Positions 42,846 to 49,814 of a stretch of 49,814 nt of DNA are shown one piece after another. The translations under genes and the position numbers were made by a program. The DNA comes from Bacteroidota bacterium (lineage in GTDB: Bacteria > Bacteroidota > Bacteroidia > B-17B0 > Aurantibacillaceae): positions 1-49,814 of the forward strand of contig JAUXSA010000033.1 in NCBI GenBank assembly GCA_030681615.1. Reading direction: 5' to 3'. Numbering within the stretch: the first letter of the stretch is position 1; each line of letters opens with the position of its first letter. The notes beneath the pieces were generated by a model. The model was given only the letters and a program-made list of their open reading frames with translations, did not search any database and was not told the origin of the DNA.

Positions 42846-43475
42846 ATGAAGTTATTTGTAATAACATCTTCGAAAGATGTGCCTGATGAAGCAAGTTTGA
42901 TAACGAAGATGTTTGAAAGCGGTTTAACGAATTTACATTTACGCAAACCAAAATACTCCACCAATCAAATGACTGATTTCTTAAATGAGATCCCTGTGCA
43001 TTTTCATAAATATATTGTTATTCATTCTCACCACCAGTTAGCATTAAAATTTGATCTTAAAGGAATCCATTTAACCAGCACGCATCTATCAAAAAAATGG
43101 AAATACTTTTTTGTACGCCAGCGATTAAAATTAAAATTCGGCAAAATTTCTAAAAGTCGTTCTTATTCCAGGCTGCAACAGGTATATAATAAAGAAGAAC
43201 ATGTGTTTGATTATATTTTAATGGGCACCATGTTTAACAGTATTACCGGCGAGTTTTACAGTGGTTTTTATGAAGTGGGTGTTAAAGCCGCATTAAAAAA
43301 TACAGGTAAACGATTTGTTGCCCGTGGCGGCACCTCTCCTAAAATAGTTGCTAAAGCTGCCGAATTGGGCTTTTATGGTTTGGCTTTTAATTCTTACATC
43401 TGGGATCACGCCTCTCCATACGATCATTTTTTAAAGATCCTCGACGCTTACAAAGAAAATAACCTGGAGATCTAA
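42846..43475 (+). CDS. ThiE/TenI-like protein, thiamine phosphate synthase family
   Basis: A 209-residue TIM-barrel protein recognisable as a thiamine phosphate synthase or TenI relative: GLTNLHLRKPKYS (first strand), KYIVIHSHHQLALKFDLKGIHLTSTHLS, DYILMGTMFNSITGEFYSGF and FVARGGTSPKIVAKAAELGFYGLAFNSYIW. Compared with true ThiE, the Asn-Asp and GQxD motifs are missing and the TxTK loop is changed (SITGE). So a TenI-like or divergent function is possible. It is followed after two bases by pnuC. No TPP riboswitch precedes it. Confidence 0.8.
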   Translation: MKLFVITSSKDVPDEASLITKMFESGLTNLHLRKPKYSTNQMTDFLNEIPVHFHKYIVIHSHHQLALKFDLKGIHLTSTHLSKKWKYFFVRQRLKLKFGKISKSRSYSRLQQVYNKEEHVFDYILMGTMFNSITGEFYSGFYEVGVKAALKNTGKRFVARGGTSPKIVAKAAELGFYGLAFNSYIWDHASPYDHFLKILDAYKENNLEI

Positions 43476-43477
43476 GC

Positions 43478-44023
43478 ATGTCTGTTCTGGGAATCATAGC
43501 CTTAATCAGCGGAGTATTGGGCGTTTGGTTAACCATCAAAGAAAACATCTGGTGTTGGCCTGTTTCAATTATGGCTGTTTGTGCATCAATTGCAGAGTTC
43601 TACGAAGAAAGATTATTTGGCGATATGGGCCTGCAGGTATTTTATTTAGGCGCCGCTATTTACGGCTGGTATTTTTGGGAAAAAAATAAAGAAAAGGAAT
43701 TTAAAGTCGAAAAAATGCCTCTGAAACTAATTCCTGTTTTAGTTGTAGTTACAGTAGCGCAAATAGCTTTGTTTTACTTTTTAATAGGTTTTCTTAAAGG
43801 TGATAAAGTTTTGTTTGACGCTACACTAACGGCTTGCAGTTTAACAGCCACTTATATGATGACAAAAAAGTGGGTAGAGAACTGGTTAACCTGGGTGTTG
43901 ATTGATGGCGCTTATGTTGTTTTATACGGCGTTAAATTTATGTGGTTGTTTGCAGTATTATATTTATTTTTTACGGTTATGGCTTTTTACGGATGGTTAA
44001 AATGGAGAAGAGCGGTATCATAA
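43478..44023 (+). CDS. pnuC: PnuC-family nicotinamide riboside transporter
   Basis: A 181-residue membrane protein with about seven helices and PnuC hallmarks: ENIWCWPVSIMAVCASIAEFYEERLFGDMGLQVFYLGAAIYGWYFW and WLTWVLIDGAYVVLYGVKFMWLFAVLYLFFTVMAFYGWLKWR. PnuC facilitates diffusion of nicotinamide riboside, which is trapped by phosphorylation. In Bacteroidota some PnuC homologues (PnuT) carry thiamin instead. Here the overlapping downstream NadR-type kinase favours nicotinamide riboside, while the upstream ThiE-like gene keeps the thiamin reading possible. Confidence 0.92.
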   Translation: MSVLGIIALISGVLGVWLTIKENIWCWPVSIMAVCASIAEFYEERLFGDMGLQVFYLGAAIYGWYFWEKNKEKEFKVEKMPLKLIPVLVVVTVAQIALFYFLIGFLKGDKVLFDATLTACSLTATYMMTKKWVENWLTWVLIDGAYVVLYGVKFMWLFAVLYLFFTVMAFYGWLKWRRAVS

Positions 44024-44529
44024 AAATTGCTGTGATCGGCGCCGAAAGTACCGGTAAATCTGAACTTTGCGCAGCACTGTCAAAATACTATAATACCGTT
44101 TGGGTGCCCGAATACGCACGCGAATATTTTAACGATTCGGATATTTATAATTACACTTTAGAAGATCTTGTTATTATTGCCCAAAAACAAATTGCTTTAG
44201 AGAACGAATTAATTAAAAAAGCAAAACGCTTTTTGTTTTGCGACACCACATTAATTACCCTTAAAATTTGGGCGGAACTGGAGTTTAAAAAAACACCAGA
44301 TTTTATTTGTGACAAGCTCCATAAAATAAAATATGATCATTATTTTATTACGGATAACGATATGCCATGGCAGCAGGATGAACTAAGGCAAAATAAATTC
44401 AGTCGCGATATGATCCTTGGAATGAATAAAAATGAAGTAAACGACCTGAATGCTTCTTTTTCTATTATTAGCGGGGTGAACGAAGAACGCGCAAAGAATG
44501 CGATTAAGATAATTGACCAGTTGTTTTAA
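44002..44529 (+). CDS. NadR-type nicotinamide riboside kinase (AAA/P-loop)
   Basis: A 175-residue P-loop kinase: IKIAVIGAESTGKSELCAAL (Walker A), VWVPEYAREYF (the NadR kinase signature), FCDTTLITLKIWAEL (Walker B-like) and YFITDNDMPWQQDELRQ. It corresponds to the C-terminal kinase domain of NadR without the adenylyltransferase or DNA-binding parts. It should phosphorylate nicotinamide riboside arriving through PnuC to NMN. I choose the ATG at 44002 (MEKSGIIKI), overlapping pnuC by 22 bases; an ATG at 43993 would add three residues, and longer versions only re-read pnuC in another frame. Confidence 0.88.
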   Translation: MEKSGIIKIAVIGAESTGKSELCAALSKYYNTVWVPEYAREYFNDSDIYNYTLEDLVIIAQKQIALENELIKKAKRFLFCDTTLITLKIWAELEFKKTPDFICDKLHKIKYDHYFITDNDMPWQQDELRQNKFSRDMILGMNKNEVNDLNASFSIISGVNEERAKNAIKIIDQLF

Positions 44530-45383
44530 TCTATCAGTATTTTTTCTGTTGCAGGTAAATTTTCTTTACTGTAATAAGTCACAAAATAAATTCCTTTTGC
44601 AAAATTATTACAATCGATCAATAAATTCTCTTCATTTGTTTTTTTGTAAATTTCTTTTCCCTGCACATCTCTAATAACAATATGTTCAATAGAAGGATCT
44701 AAAATTTTTATTTGTTTTAAAGAACTATAATAAACAAACGCTTTTTGTCTTAAACTTTCGTTTGTGGCAAGCGATGTTATTATTGAACAATTAATACTTG
44801 CTGTACCAATACTCATAAAATCGATCAATGCATTCACACCACTAAAGTTGCTAAAGCATAGAACCAAACTGTCGCCGGCATTTACAGCCAAAGGAGGTTC
44901 GTAATTATATTTTACACCATTTGGAGGTAAGTTTAAAGTATCGCAAATACCGGTCCCACCGCTTACCGCACCATTCCAATTACACCTTAAAGGAGCAAGC
45001 TGATTATTAAATATTTTAGAGCAGCTGGTTGAGGTGTATTTCCAGAGAGACCAGTCTGTAAAACCCGCTTGTGGACATTGGCCAAGATCAGAACCTATTA
45101 ATAACTCAAAATTACCGGGGTTACAAATTTTAAAAATAAACCATTGTGGAACCAATTCGTTTGACAACATACATCCAGAATTTGTTCCTATTGGATTTAC
45201 ATTAGGGTTACTAATATTATTTGGCAATTGAAGGTCATTTATATTTCCGTTTCCCGAATTTGGAACTAATTGTGTTGTATAATTGCCATTGACAAAAATT
45301 GCCGTTATGCAATCAAGGTTGGTAACTACTTGTGCTTTAACAAATCCAAATGATAATAATAATATAATAAGTGGTTTTCTCAT
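44526..45383 (-). CDS. T9SS-secreted protein of unknown function
   Basis: A 285-residue protein with a short signal peptide (MRKPLIILLLSFGFVKAQ). A beta-sandwich domain with Cys pairs follows (VPQWFIFKICNPGNFELLIGSDLGQCPQAGFTDWSLWKY, PPLAVNAGDSLVLCFSNFSG), resembling the prepilin/CUB-like 'gliding or adhesion' domains of Bacteroidota. A shortened T9SS-type tail covers about 215-285 (IKILDPSIEHIVIRDVQGKEIYKKTNEENLLIDCNNFAKGIYFVTYYSKENLPATEKILID). Its stop codon overlaps the convergent kinase gene by four bases and its ATG abuts the stop of the EVE gene, so it is the second gene of that pair. Confidence 0.85.
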   Translation of the reverse strand: MRKPLIILLLSFGFVKAQVVTNLDCITAIFVNGNYTTQLVPNSGNGNINDLQLPNNISNPNVNPIGTNSGCMLSNELVPQWFIFKICNPGNFELLIGSDLGQCPQAGFTDWSLWKYTSTSCSKIFNNQLAPLRCNWNGAVSGGTGICDTLNLPPNGVKYNYEPPLAVNAGDSLVLCFSNFSGVNALIDFMSIGTASINCSIITSLATNESLRQKAFVYYSSLKQIKILDPSIEHIVIRDVQGKEIYKKTNEENLLIDCNNFAKGIYFVTYYSKENLPATEKILID

Positions 45384-45800
45384 TTACTTTATATCCACTC
45401 CTCCCATGTCGCAGATCTTATCAAACTCAGCTTTTGTTACTTTTCCTGTACTTAAGCGTGAAAGCCTTATAAGGTCCATTGTTTTAAAGAAAGGGTCTTT
45501 TTTAAGGGTTTCAAGGGTAACCGTTTTTTTAAGGTCTTTGTACGGGGCAAATTCCACGGCCAACCACGCCGTTTCTTCAGTTGTAGGGTCTTGAAAATGC
45601 TCTTTTACCACTTTAGCAATGCCCACTATTTCCATACCCTCGTTACTATGGTAAAAAAAGGCAAGATCCCCTTTTTTCATATCACGTAAATTATTGCGGG
45701 CGGCATAGTTGCGCACACCTGTCCAATCGGTTTTTTTGTCTTTTTTTAGCTGCTCCCAACTGTAGGCTGAGGGTTCGGATTTTATAAGCCAATAGTTCAT
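45384..45800 (-). CDS. EVE domain-containing protein
   Basis: A 138-residue EVE/PUA-like protein: MNYWLIKSEPSAYSWEQLKKD, WTGVRNYAARNNLRDMKKGDLAFFYHSNEGMEIVGIAKVV and WLAVEFAPYKDLKKTVTLETLK. This is the complete thymocyte-nuclear-protein-1-like fold, whose aromatic cage is known to bind modified bases in DNA or RNA. The function in this organism is unknown. It is read directly into the T9SS gene with no gap and is divergent from the ATP synthase operon. Confidence 0.95.
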   Translation of the reverse strand: MNYWLIKSEPSAYSWEQLKKDKKTDWTGVRNYAARNNLRDMKKGDLAFFYHSNEGMEIVGIAKVVKEHFQDPTTEETAWLAVEFAPYKDLKKTVTLETLKKDPFFKTMDLIRLSRLSTGKVTKAEFDKICDMGGVDIK

Positions 45801-46010
45801 AGTAAAATTTTATAATGGGTTGAAATTAAGAAAATTATTAAGGTTATCGGCAATTCTTTTATGGAATAATGCCTTCAAAAAATTCTAAAAAACGGGCAAC
45901 TTTTCAACCATTAATTAAAAATCTTATAAACAATCTTTAAAGTACCTGAAATTGGTACTCCAAAAAAGAAAATTCATCTAAAATAGTGTCGTTTTTGATT
46001 AAAATATACC

Positions 46011-46018
46011 TACATTTG
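46011..46018 (+). promoter_or_regulatory. -7 promoter box TACATTTG of the ATP synthase operon
   Basis: TACATTTG fits TAnnTTTG and predicts a start near 46025, about 32 bases before the atpB ATG. The base run 19-21 positions upstream is not a TTG. The 256-base gap between the EVE gene and atpB shows nothing else beyond AT-rich DNA. Confidence 0.55.
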
Positions 46019-46056
46019 CCCCCGAAATAAAAGCTTTTTAAACACAAATTCACGTA

Positions 46057-47190
46057 ATGACCAGTAAAATTAGCACATACAAGAGATTTTCGAGTACTTG
46101 TTTTGTAATATTTGCCCTGTTTTTCTCTCTTTCATTAAAATTAAACGCTTCAGAACCGGTTGAACCTTCTACTGATGAAACCGGCGCCGTTGTTAGCGAA
46201 AACCCTCACGACACTAAGGAACATGACCCAAATGCGCCTGTAGATATTGCTGCGGTTGCTTTTGAGCATATCTTAGATTCACATTCGTGGCATTTATGGG
46301 GTGACCATAGTGATGCGGTTGCTATTCCCTTGCCCGTAATTATTTATTCTAATACAAAGGGGTTACAATTCTTCTCTTCTTCAAAATTTGATCATGGCGC
46401 AGAATACGCAGGTTATATATTAATTGATGAAGAAATTATTCCTGTTGATCCTAACGAAACCGTTTATGATTTTTCTATCACTAAAAACGTAGCGCAATTA
46501 ATGTTAACCGCTGCAATTTTATTTTTATTATTTACATCCATCGCAAGGGCTTACAAAAACACCGGCGTTACTTCTGCCCCAAAAGGCAAACAATCTTTTT
46601 TTGAGCCGTTAATTACTTTTGTACGCGATGATATTGCAAAATCAAACATTGGCGCTAAAAGCGATAAATACGTGCCTTATTTATTAACTGTTTTCTTTTT
46701 GATATTACTAAATAATGTATTAGGCCTTATTCCAATTGGCGCAAACCTAACAGGTAACATTGCTTTTACATTGGTACTTTCGGTTATTACTTTAATTGTT
46801 ACTAACGTAAATGCTAATAAACATTATTGGCACCACATTTTTGCGCCACCGGCCCCAAAAGCGCTTTACCCTATTTTAGTGCCTTTAGAGATTGTAGGTA
46901 TCTTTACAAAACCATTCGCTTTAATGATCCGTTTATTCGCAAACATTACTGCCGGTCACATTATCGTAATTAGTTTAGTAGGTTTGATCTTTGTATTTAA
47001 AACACTATGGATCTCGCCGGTAGCGGTAGGTTTTGCATTATTTATTGACGTATTGGAATGTTTGGTTGCTTTATTACAGGCATACATATTTACCTTGTTA
47101 ACTGCTTTATTTATTGGTTCTGCATCTGCAGATCACAATGAAGATGGCGTTCACAATGATGAAGATGAAAAAGCAACAGCACATCACTAA
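46057..47190 (+). CDS. atpB: F0F1 ATP synthase subunit a
   Basis: A 377-residue subunit a, longer than the 240-270 usual elsewhere because of a Bacteroidota-type N-terminal extension: a signal-like helix (about 10-30) and an acidic segment (EPVEPSTDETGAVVSENPHD). The membrane part from about 140 has helices including LTVFFLILLNNVLGLIPIG. The essential Arg half-channel block FALMIRLFANITAGHIIVISLVGLIFVF is near 285-315, then FIDVLECLVALLQAYIFTLLTALFIG. It forms the proton half-channels next to the c-ring. It is the first gene of atpBEFHA; atpI is not directly upstream. Confidence 0.96.
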   Translation: MTSKISTYKRFSSTCFVIFALFFSLSLKLNASEPVEPSTDETGAVVSENPHDTKEHDPNAPVDIAAVAFEHILDSHSWHLWGDHSDAVAIPLPVIIYSNTKGLQFFSSSKFDHGAEYAGYILIDEEIIPVDPNETVYDFSITKNVAQLMLTAAILFLLFTSIARAYKNTGVTSAPKGKQSFFEPLITFVRDDIAKSNIGAKSDKYVPYLLTVFFLILLNNVLGLIPIGANLTGNIAFTLVLSVITLIVTNVNANKHYWHHIFAPPAPKALYPILVPLEIVGIFTKPFALMIRLFANITAGHIIVISLVGLIFVFKTLWISPVAVGFALFIDVLECLVALLQAYIFTLLTALFIGSASADHNEDGVHNDEDEKATAHH

Positions 47191-47217
47191 TTAAAAGAAT
47201 TTAATAAAAACAAATAA

Positions 47218-47451
<234 letters not shown>

Positions 47452-47459
47452 TTATTATT

Positions 47460-47493
47460 GCCCCTTACGGTTGGTAAGGGGCTTTAGTTTTTT
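47460..47493 (+). terminator. Strong stem-loop between atpE and atpF
   Basis: A perfect 9-bp stem GCCCCTTAC / GTAAGGGGC (47460-47468 and 47474-47482) with loop GGTTG is followed by TTTAGTTTTTT. It looks like an intrinsic terminator inside an operon, eight bases after the atpE stop. It probably attenuates transcription into atpF or stabilises the atpBE mRNA, helping the high c-subunit ratio. Confidence 0.85.
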
Positions 47494-47521
47494 AATAAAA
47501 AGCAATAAAAAAATCAACATA

Positions 47522-48037
47522 ATGAACAGTTTATTTATATCAGCTTCACTTATCACTCCGGGTATTGGTCTTATTTTCTGGACAACCGTTGTGTTCTTAT
47601 TGTTATTGGTTCTGTTAGGTAAATACGCCTGGAAACCAATTTTAAATGCTATTAAAACCCGCGAAGACGGCATTACAAAAGCATTGGCGAGTGCAGAAAG
47701 CGCTTTAAATGATATGCGCGAGCTAAAATCAAACAATGAAAAGATCTTAGCAGAGGCACGTAACGAACGTGATGCTTTAATTAAAGAAGCGCGTGAAGCA
47801 AAAGATGCTATTATTAACGAGGCAAAATCTAAAGCGCAAAAAGACGCTGATAGAATTTTAGCTTCTGCAAGAGAGCAGATCATCAACGAAAAAAATGCAG
47901 CAGTTACTGAATTAAAAAACCAGGTTGCAACTTTATCTATTGAGATAGCAGAAAAAATATTACGCAGCGAATTATCGTCTGACGAAAAGCAAAAAGCTTT
48001 AGTAAATAACTTAATGAAAGACGTAAACTTAAACTAA
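47522..48037 (+). CDS. atpF: F0F1 ATP synthase subunit b
   Basis: A 171-residue stator protein. The N-terminal membrane helix is at about 8-30 (TPGIGLIFWTTVVFLLLLVLLGKYAW), followed by a long charged coiled coil (AREAKDAIINEAKSKAQKDADRI) and the C-terminal AEKILRSELSSDEKQKALVN that contacts delta. I start at the ATG at 47522; a longer frame from a TTG upstream runs through the hairpin loop and is not credible. It lies one base before atpH. Confidence 0.96.
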   Translation: MNSLFISASLITPGIGLIFWTTVVFLLLLVLLGKYAWKPILNAIKTREDGITKALASAESALNDMRELKSNNEKILAEARNERDALIKEAREAKDAIINEAKSKAQKDADRILASAREQIINEKNAAVTELKNQVATLSIEIAEKILRSELSSDEKQKALVNNLMKDVNLN

Positions 48038-48038
48038 G

Positions 48039-48593
48039 ATGATCGTTGGTTCAAGATATGCTAAATCCCTGATCGACCTTGCTGTTGAAAATAAGCAGCT
48101 GGAAGAAACAAGGAAAGATATGCAAACAGTAAAACGGGTATGTGATCAAAATCACGAATTTATTGTTTTACTAAATAGCCCTATCGTTAAAACAGATAAA
48201 AAATCAGAGATCCTTAATTCTATTTTCGGTGGCAAGATCTCAAAATTATCTTTATCGTTTTTAAACTTGCTGGCAACAAAACGCCGCGAATCTTATATTC
48301 CTGAAATTGCAACAGCCTTTGACGAGCAGTTTAAAGCAAAGAAAAATATTACAACAGCTGTTATTACAACTGCAACCGGTTTGGATGCAAAATTAAAAAC
48401 ACGCGTGTTAGAGATCGTTAAACAAAATGCAGGAGCAGGCGAAGTTGAATTGGTTGAAAAAGTAGATGCATCTATTTTAGGAGGATTTGTTTTAGCAATT
48501 AGCGATAAACAATTAGATCAAAGCGTAAAACGTAAGTTAAATGATCTTCGAAAGAATTTATTAAGTAATAAATATATACCAAGTAGTAATTAA
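48039..48593 (+). CDS. atpH: F0F1 ATP synthase subunit delta
   Basis: A 184-residue delta subunit: start MIVGSRYAKSLIDLAVENKQLEE (family opening RYA-SL--A), middle FIVLLNSPIVKTDKKSEIL, and the conserved C-terminal VELVEKVDASILGGFVLAISDKQLDQSVKRKLNDLRKNL. It links the peripheral stalk (subunit b) to the F1 head. The ATG follows the atpF stop after one base, suggesting translational coupling; atpA follows after 19 bases. Confidence 0.96.
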   Translation: MIVGSRYAKSLIDLAVENKQLEETRKDMQTVKRVCDQNHEFIVLLNSPIVKTDKKSEILNSIFGGKISKLSLSFLNLLATKRRESYIPEIATAFDEQFKAKKNITTAVITTATGLDAKLKTRVLEIVKQNAGAGEVELVEKVDASILGGFVLAISDKQLDQSVKRKLNDLRKNLLSNKYIPSSN

Positions 48594-48612
48594 TAATTGA
48601 ATCCAAAATAAA

Positions 48613-49814
48613 ATGGCTGAGATAAAACCGGCAGAAGTATCTGCAATTTTAAGACAACAACTAAGCGGCTTTAAAAGCGAAGCTGAATTAGAAGAAGTAG
48701 GAACCGTATTACAAGTAGGTGATGGTATTGCCCGTATTTATGGTCTATCTAAAGTTCAATCAGGAGAGCTGATCGAATTTGAAACAGGCTTACAAGCTAT
48801 TGTATTAAATCTTGAAGAAGATAACGTTGGTGCCGTATTATTAGGGCCAAGCGAAGGCATCAGTGAAGGAAGTCCTGTAAAACGTACGGGCCGTATTGCT
48901 TCCCTAAAAGTTGGAGAAGGAATGCTAGGTCGTGTAGTTGATACATTAGGAAATCCAATTGATGGAAAAGGACCAATTCCCGGCACTACTTATGAAATGC
49001 CATTAGAACGTAAAGCGCCAGGTGTTATTTACCGTCAGCCGGTAACTGAGCCTCTACAAACTGGTATCAAAGCTATTGACGCGATGATCCCAATTGGTCG
49101 TGGACAACGTGAGTTAGTTATTGGTGATCGTCAGATCGGTAAAACTGCCGTTTGTATTGACACTATTATTAATCAAAAAGAATTTTACGAAGCGGGGCAA
49201 CCTGTATTCTGTATATATGTAGCTATCGGTCAAAAAGCATCTACTGTTGCAAACATCGTTCGTGTATTAGAAGAGAACGGTGCAATGCCTTACACAGTAA
49301 TTGTTTCTGCAAGTGCTGCCGATCCTGCTCCATTACAATTTTATGCTCCATTCTCGGGTGCTGCAATTGGTGAGTTCTTCCGCGATACCGGTCGTCCGGC
49401 TTTGATCGTGTTTGATGACTTATCAAAACAAGCAGTTGCTTACCGTGAGGTATCTTTATTATTACGTCGCCCACCGGGACGTGAAGCTTATCCTGGTGAC
49501 GTTTTCTACTTACACAGTAGATTATTGGAACGTGCGGCAAAGATCAATGCTAATGATGCAATTGCTCAAAGCATGAATGATCTTCCGGCTTCTATTAAAC
49601 ATTTAGTAAAAGGTGGTGGTTCGTTAACTGCATTACCTATTATTGAAACACAAGCAGGTGACGTTTCTGCATACATTCCAACAAACGTAATTTCTATTAC
49701 CGACGGACAAATTTTCTTAGAGTCAAATTTATTTAACTCAGGTATTCGTCCCGCTATTAACGTAGGTATCTCCGTATCACGTGTGGGTGGTAATGCTCAA
49801 ATTAAATCAATGAA
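48613..49814 (+). CDS. atpA: F0F1 ATP synthase subunit alpha, C-terminus beyond window
   Basis: I read the frame from ATG at 48613 ([20 protein letters not shown]) to the last base with no stop: 400 codons of about 525. Visible parts are the N-terminal beta-barrel ([22 protein letters not shown]), the P-loop [16 protein letters not shown] (about 170-185), [55 protein letters not shown] and the catalytic-Arg region GISVSRVGG (about 385-393). It carries the non-catalytic nucleotide sites and the Arg finger. The gene continues to the right, where the gamma subunit would be expected. Confidence 0.98.
   Translation, partial: MAEIKPAEVSAILRQQLSGFKSEAELEEVGTVLQVGDGIARIYGLSKVQSGELIEFETGLQAIVLNLEEDNVGAVLLGPSEGISEGSPVKRTGRIASLKVGEGMLGRVVDTLGNPIDGKGPIPGTTYEMPLERKAPGVIYRQPVTEPLQTGIKAIDAMIPIGRGQRELVIGDRQIGKTAVCIDTIINQKEFYEAGQPVFCIYVAIGQKASTVANIVRVLEENGAMPYTVIVSASAADPAPLQFYAPFSGAAIGEFFRDTGRPALIVFDDLSKQAVAYREVSLLLRRPPGREAYPGDVFYLHSRLLERAAKINANDAIAQSMNDLPASIKHLVKGGGSLTALPIIETQAGDVSAYIPTNVISITDGQIFLESNLFNSGIRPAINVGISVSRVGGNAQIKSM

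Noticed and set aside
43942-44001. Upstream extension of the riboside kinase inside pnuC
   Set aside because: It re-reads the last pnuC helix in another frame; the kinase fold begins at IKIAVIGAE, just after the ATG at 44002.
47455-47886. Minus-strand 143-residue frame
   Set aside because: It is the shadow of atpF; the Ser/Ala-rich pattern is the reverse reading of the coiled coil.

Overview
This window is a stretch of AT-rich chromosome from a member of the Bacteroidota, most likely a Flavobacteriales-like free-living bacterium. The evidence is: at least four secreted proteins ending in the type IX secretion (T9SS, type A) sorting domain; promoters of the Bacteroidota form TTG-N20-TAnnTTTG with no Shine-Dalgarno sites; subunit a of the ATP synthase carrying the long signal-bearing N-terminus usual in this phylum; and SpoIIE/TPR phosphatases and CarboxypepD_reg-like proteins typical of it. 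I saw no tRNA, rRNA, CRISPR array, transposase or phage gene.

Layout. 1-5824: two tandem minus-strand genes for giant secreted BNR/Vps10-type propeller proteins, the left one cut by the window edge. 5920-12789: a small lipoprotein, a SpoIIE phosphatase with a small STAS-like partner candidate, the proton-translocating transhydrogenase pntAB, and trmD. 12790-14183: two inverted-repeat elements bracketing a small CarboxypepD_reg-like gene that has lost its start codon, then a MORN-repeat protein with a clear promoter and terminator. 14184-17770: an ABC-F ATPase, a cluster of four GTCCC/GGGAC palindromes, and an MlaFE-type lipid transporter pair without its MCE partner. 17823-27644: a tiny lipoprotein, a catalytically incomplete aldehyde dehydrogenase homologue, an outer-membrane barrel plus giant TPR protein, divergent ftsE, and a PQQ-type sugar dehydrogenase homologue. 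27664-32689: a SRPBCC protein, an O-antigen-type ABC permease, and an apparent operon of a double D-Ala-D-Ala ligase fusion followed by a class D beta-lactamase. 32867-36105: a membrane metallophosphoesterase, an ECF sigma factor and its overlapping membrane partner. 37196-38991: an AAA ATPase overlapping a TOPRIM/DUF4276-like protein, the best candidate for a poorly described (probably defence) system. 39060-41462: a YdeI/OmdA-like protein, a lipoprotein and ahcY. 41542-44529: a tight operon of a phosphopantetheinyl transferase, an archaeal-type prenylglyceryl phosphate synthase, a ThiE/TenI-like protein, PnuC and a NadR-type nicotinamide riboside kinase. 44526-45800: a T9SS protein and an EVE-domain protein. 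46057-49814: the F-type ATP synthase operon atpB-E-F-H-A, running off the right edge, with a strong hairpin between atpE and atpF.

How the parts work together. pntAB and the ATP synthase handle proton-coupled energy and NADPH supply; PnuC plus the riboside kinase salvage NAD precursors. The Ddl fusion, beta-lactamase and O-antigen permease concern the cell envelope, as do MlaFE, FtsE, the TPR/barrel pair and the secreted T9SS proteins. Functional names below rest on motifs I could read; no database search was run.
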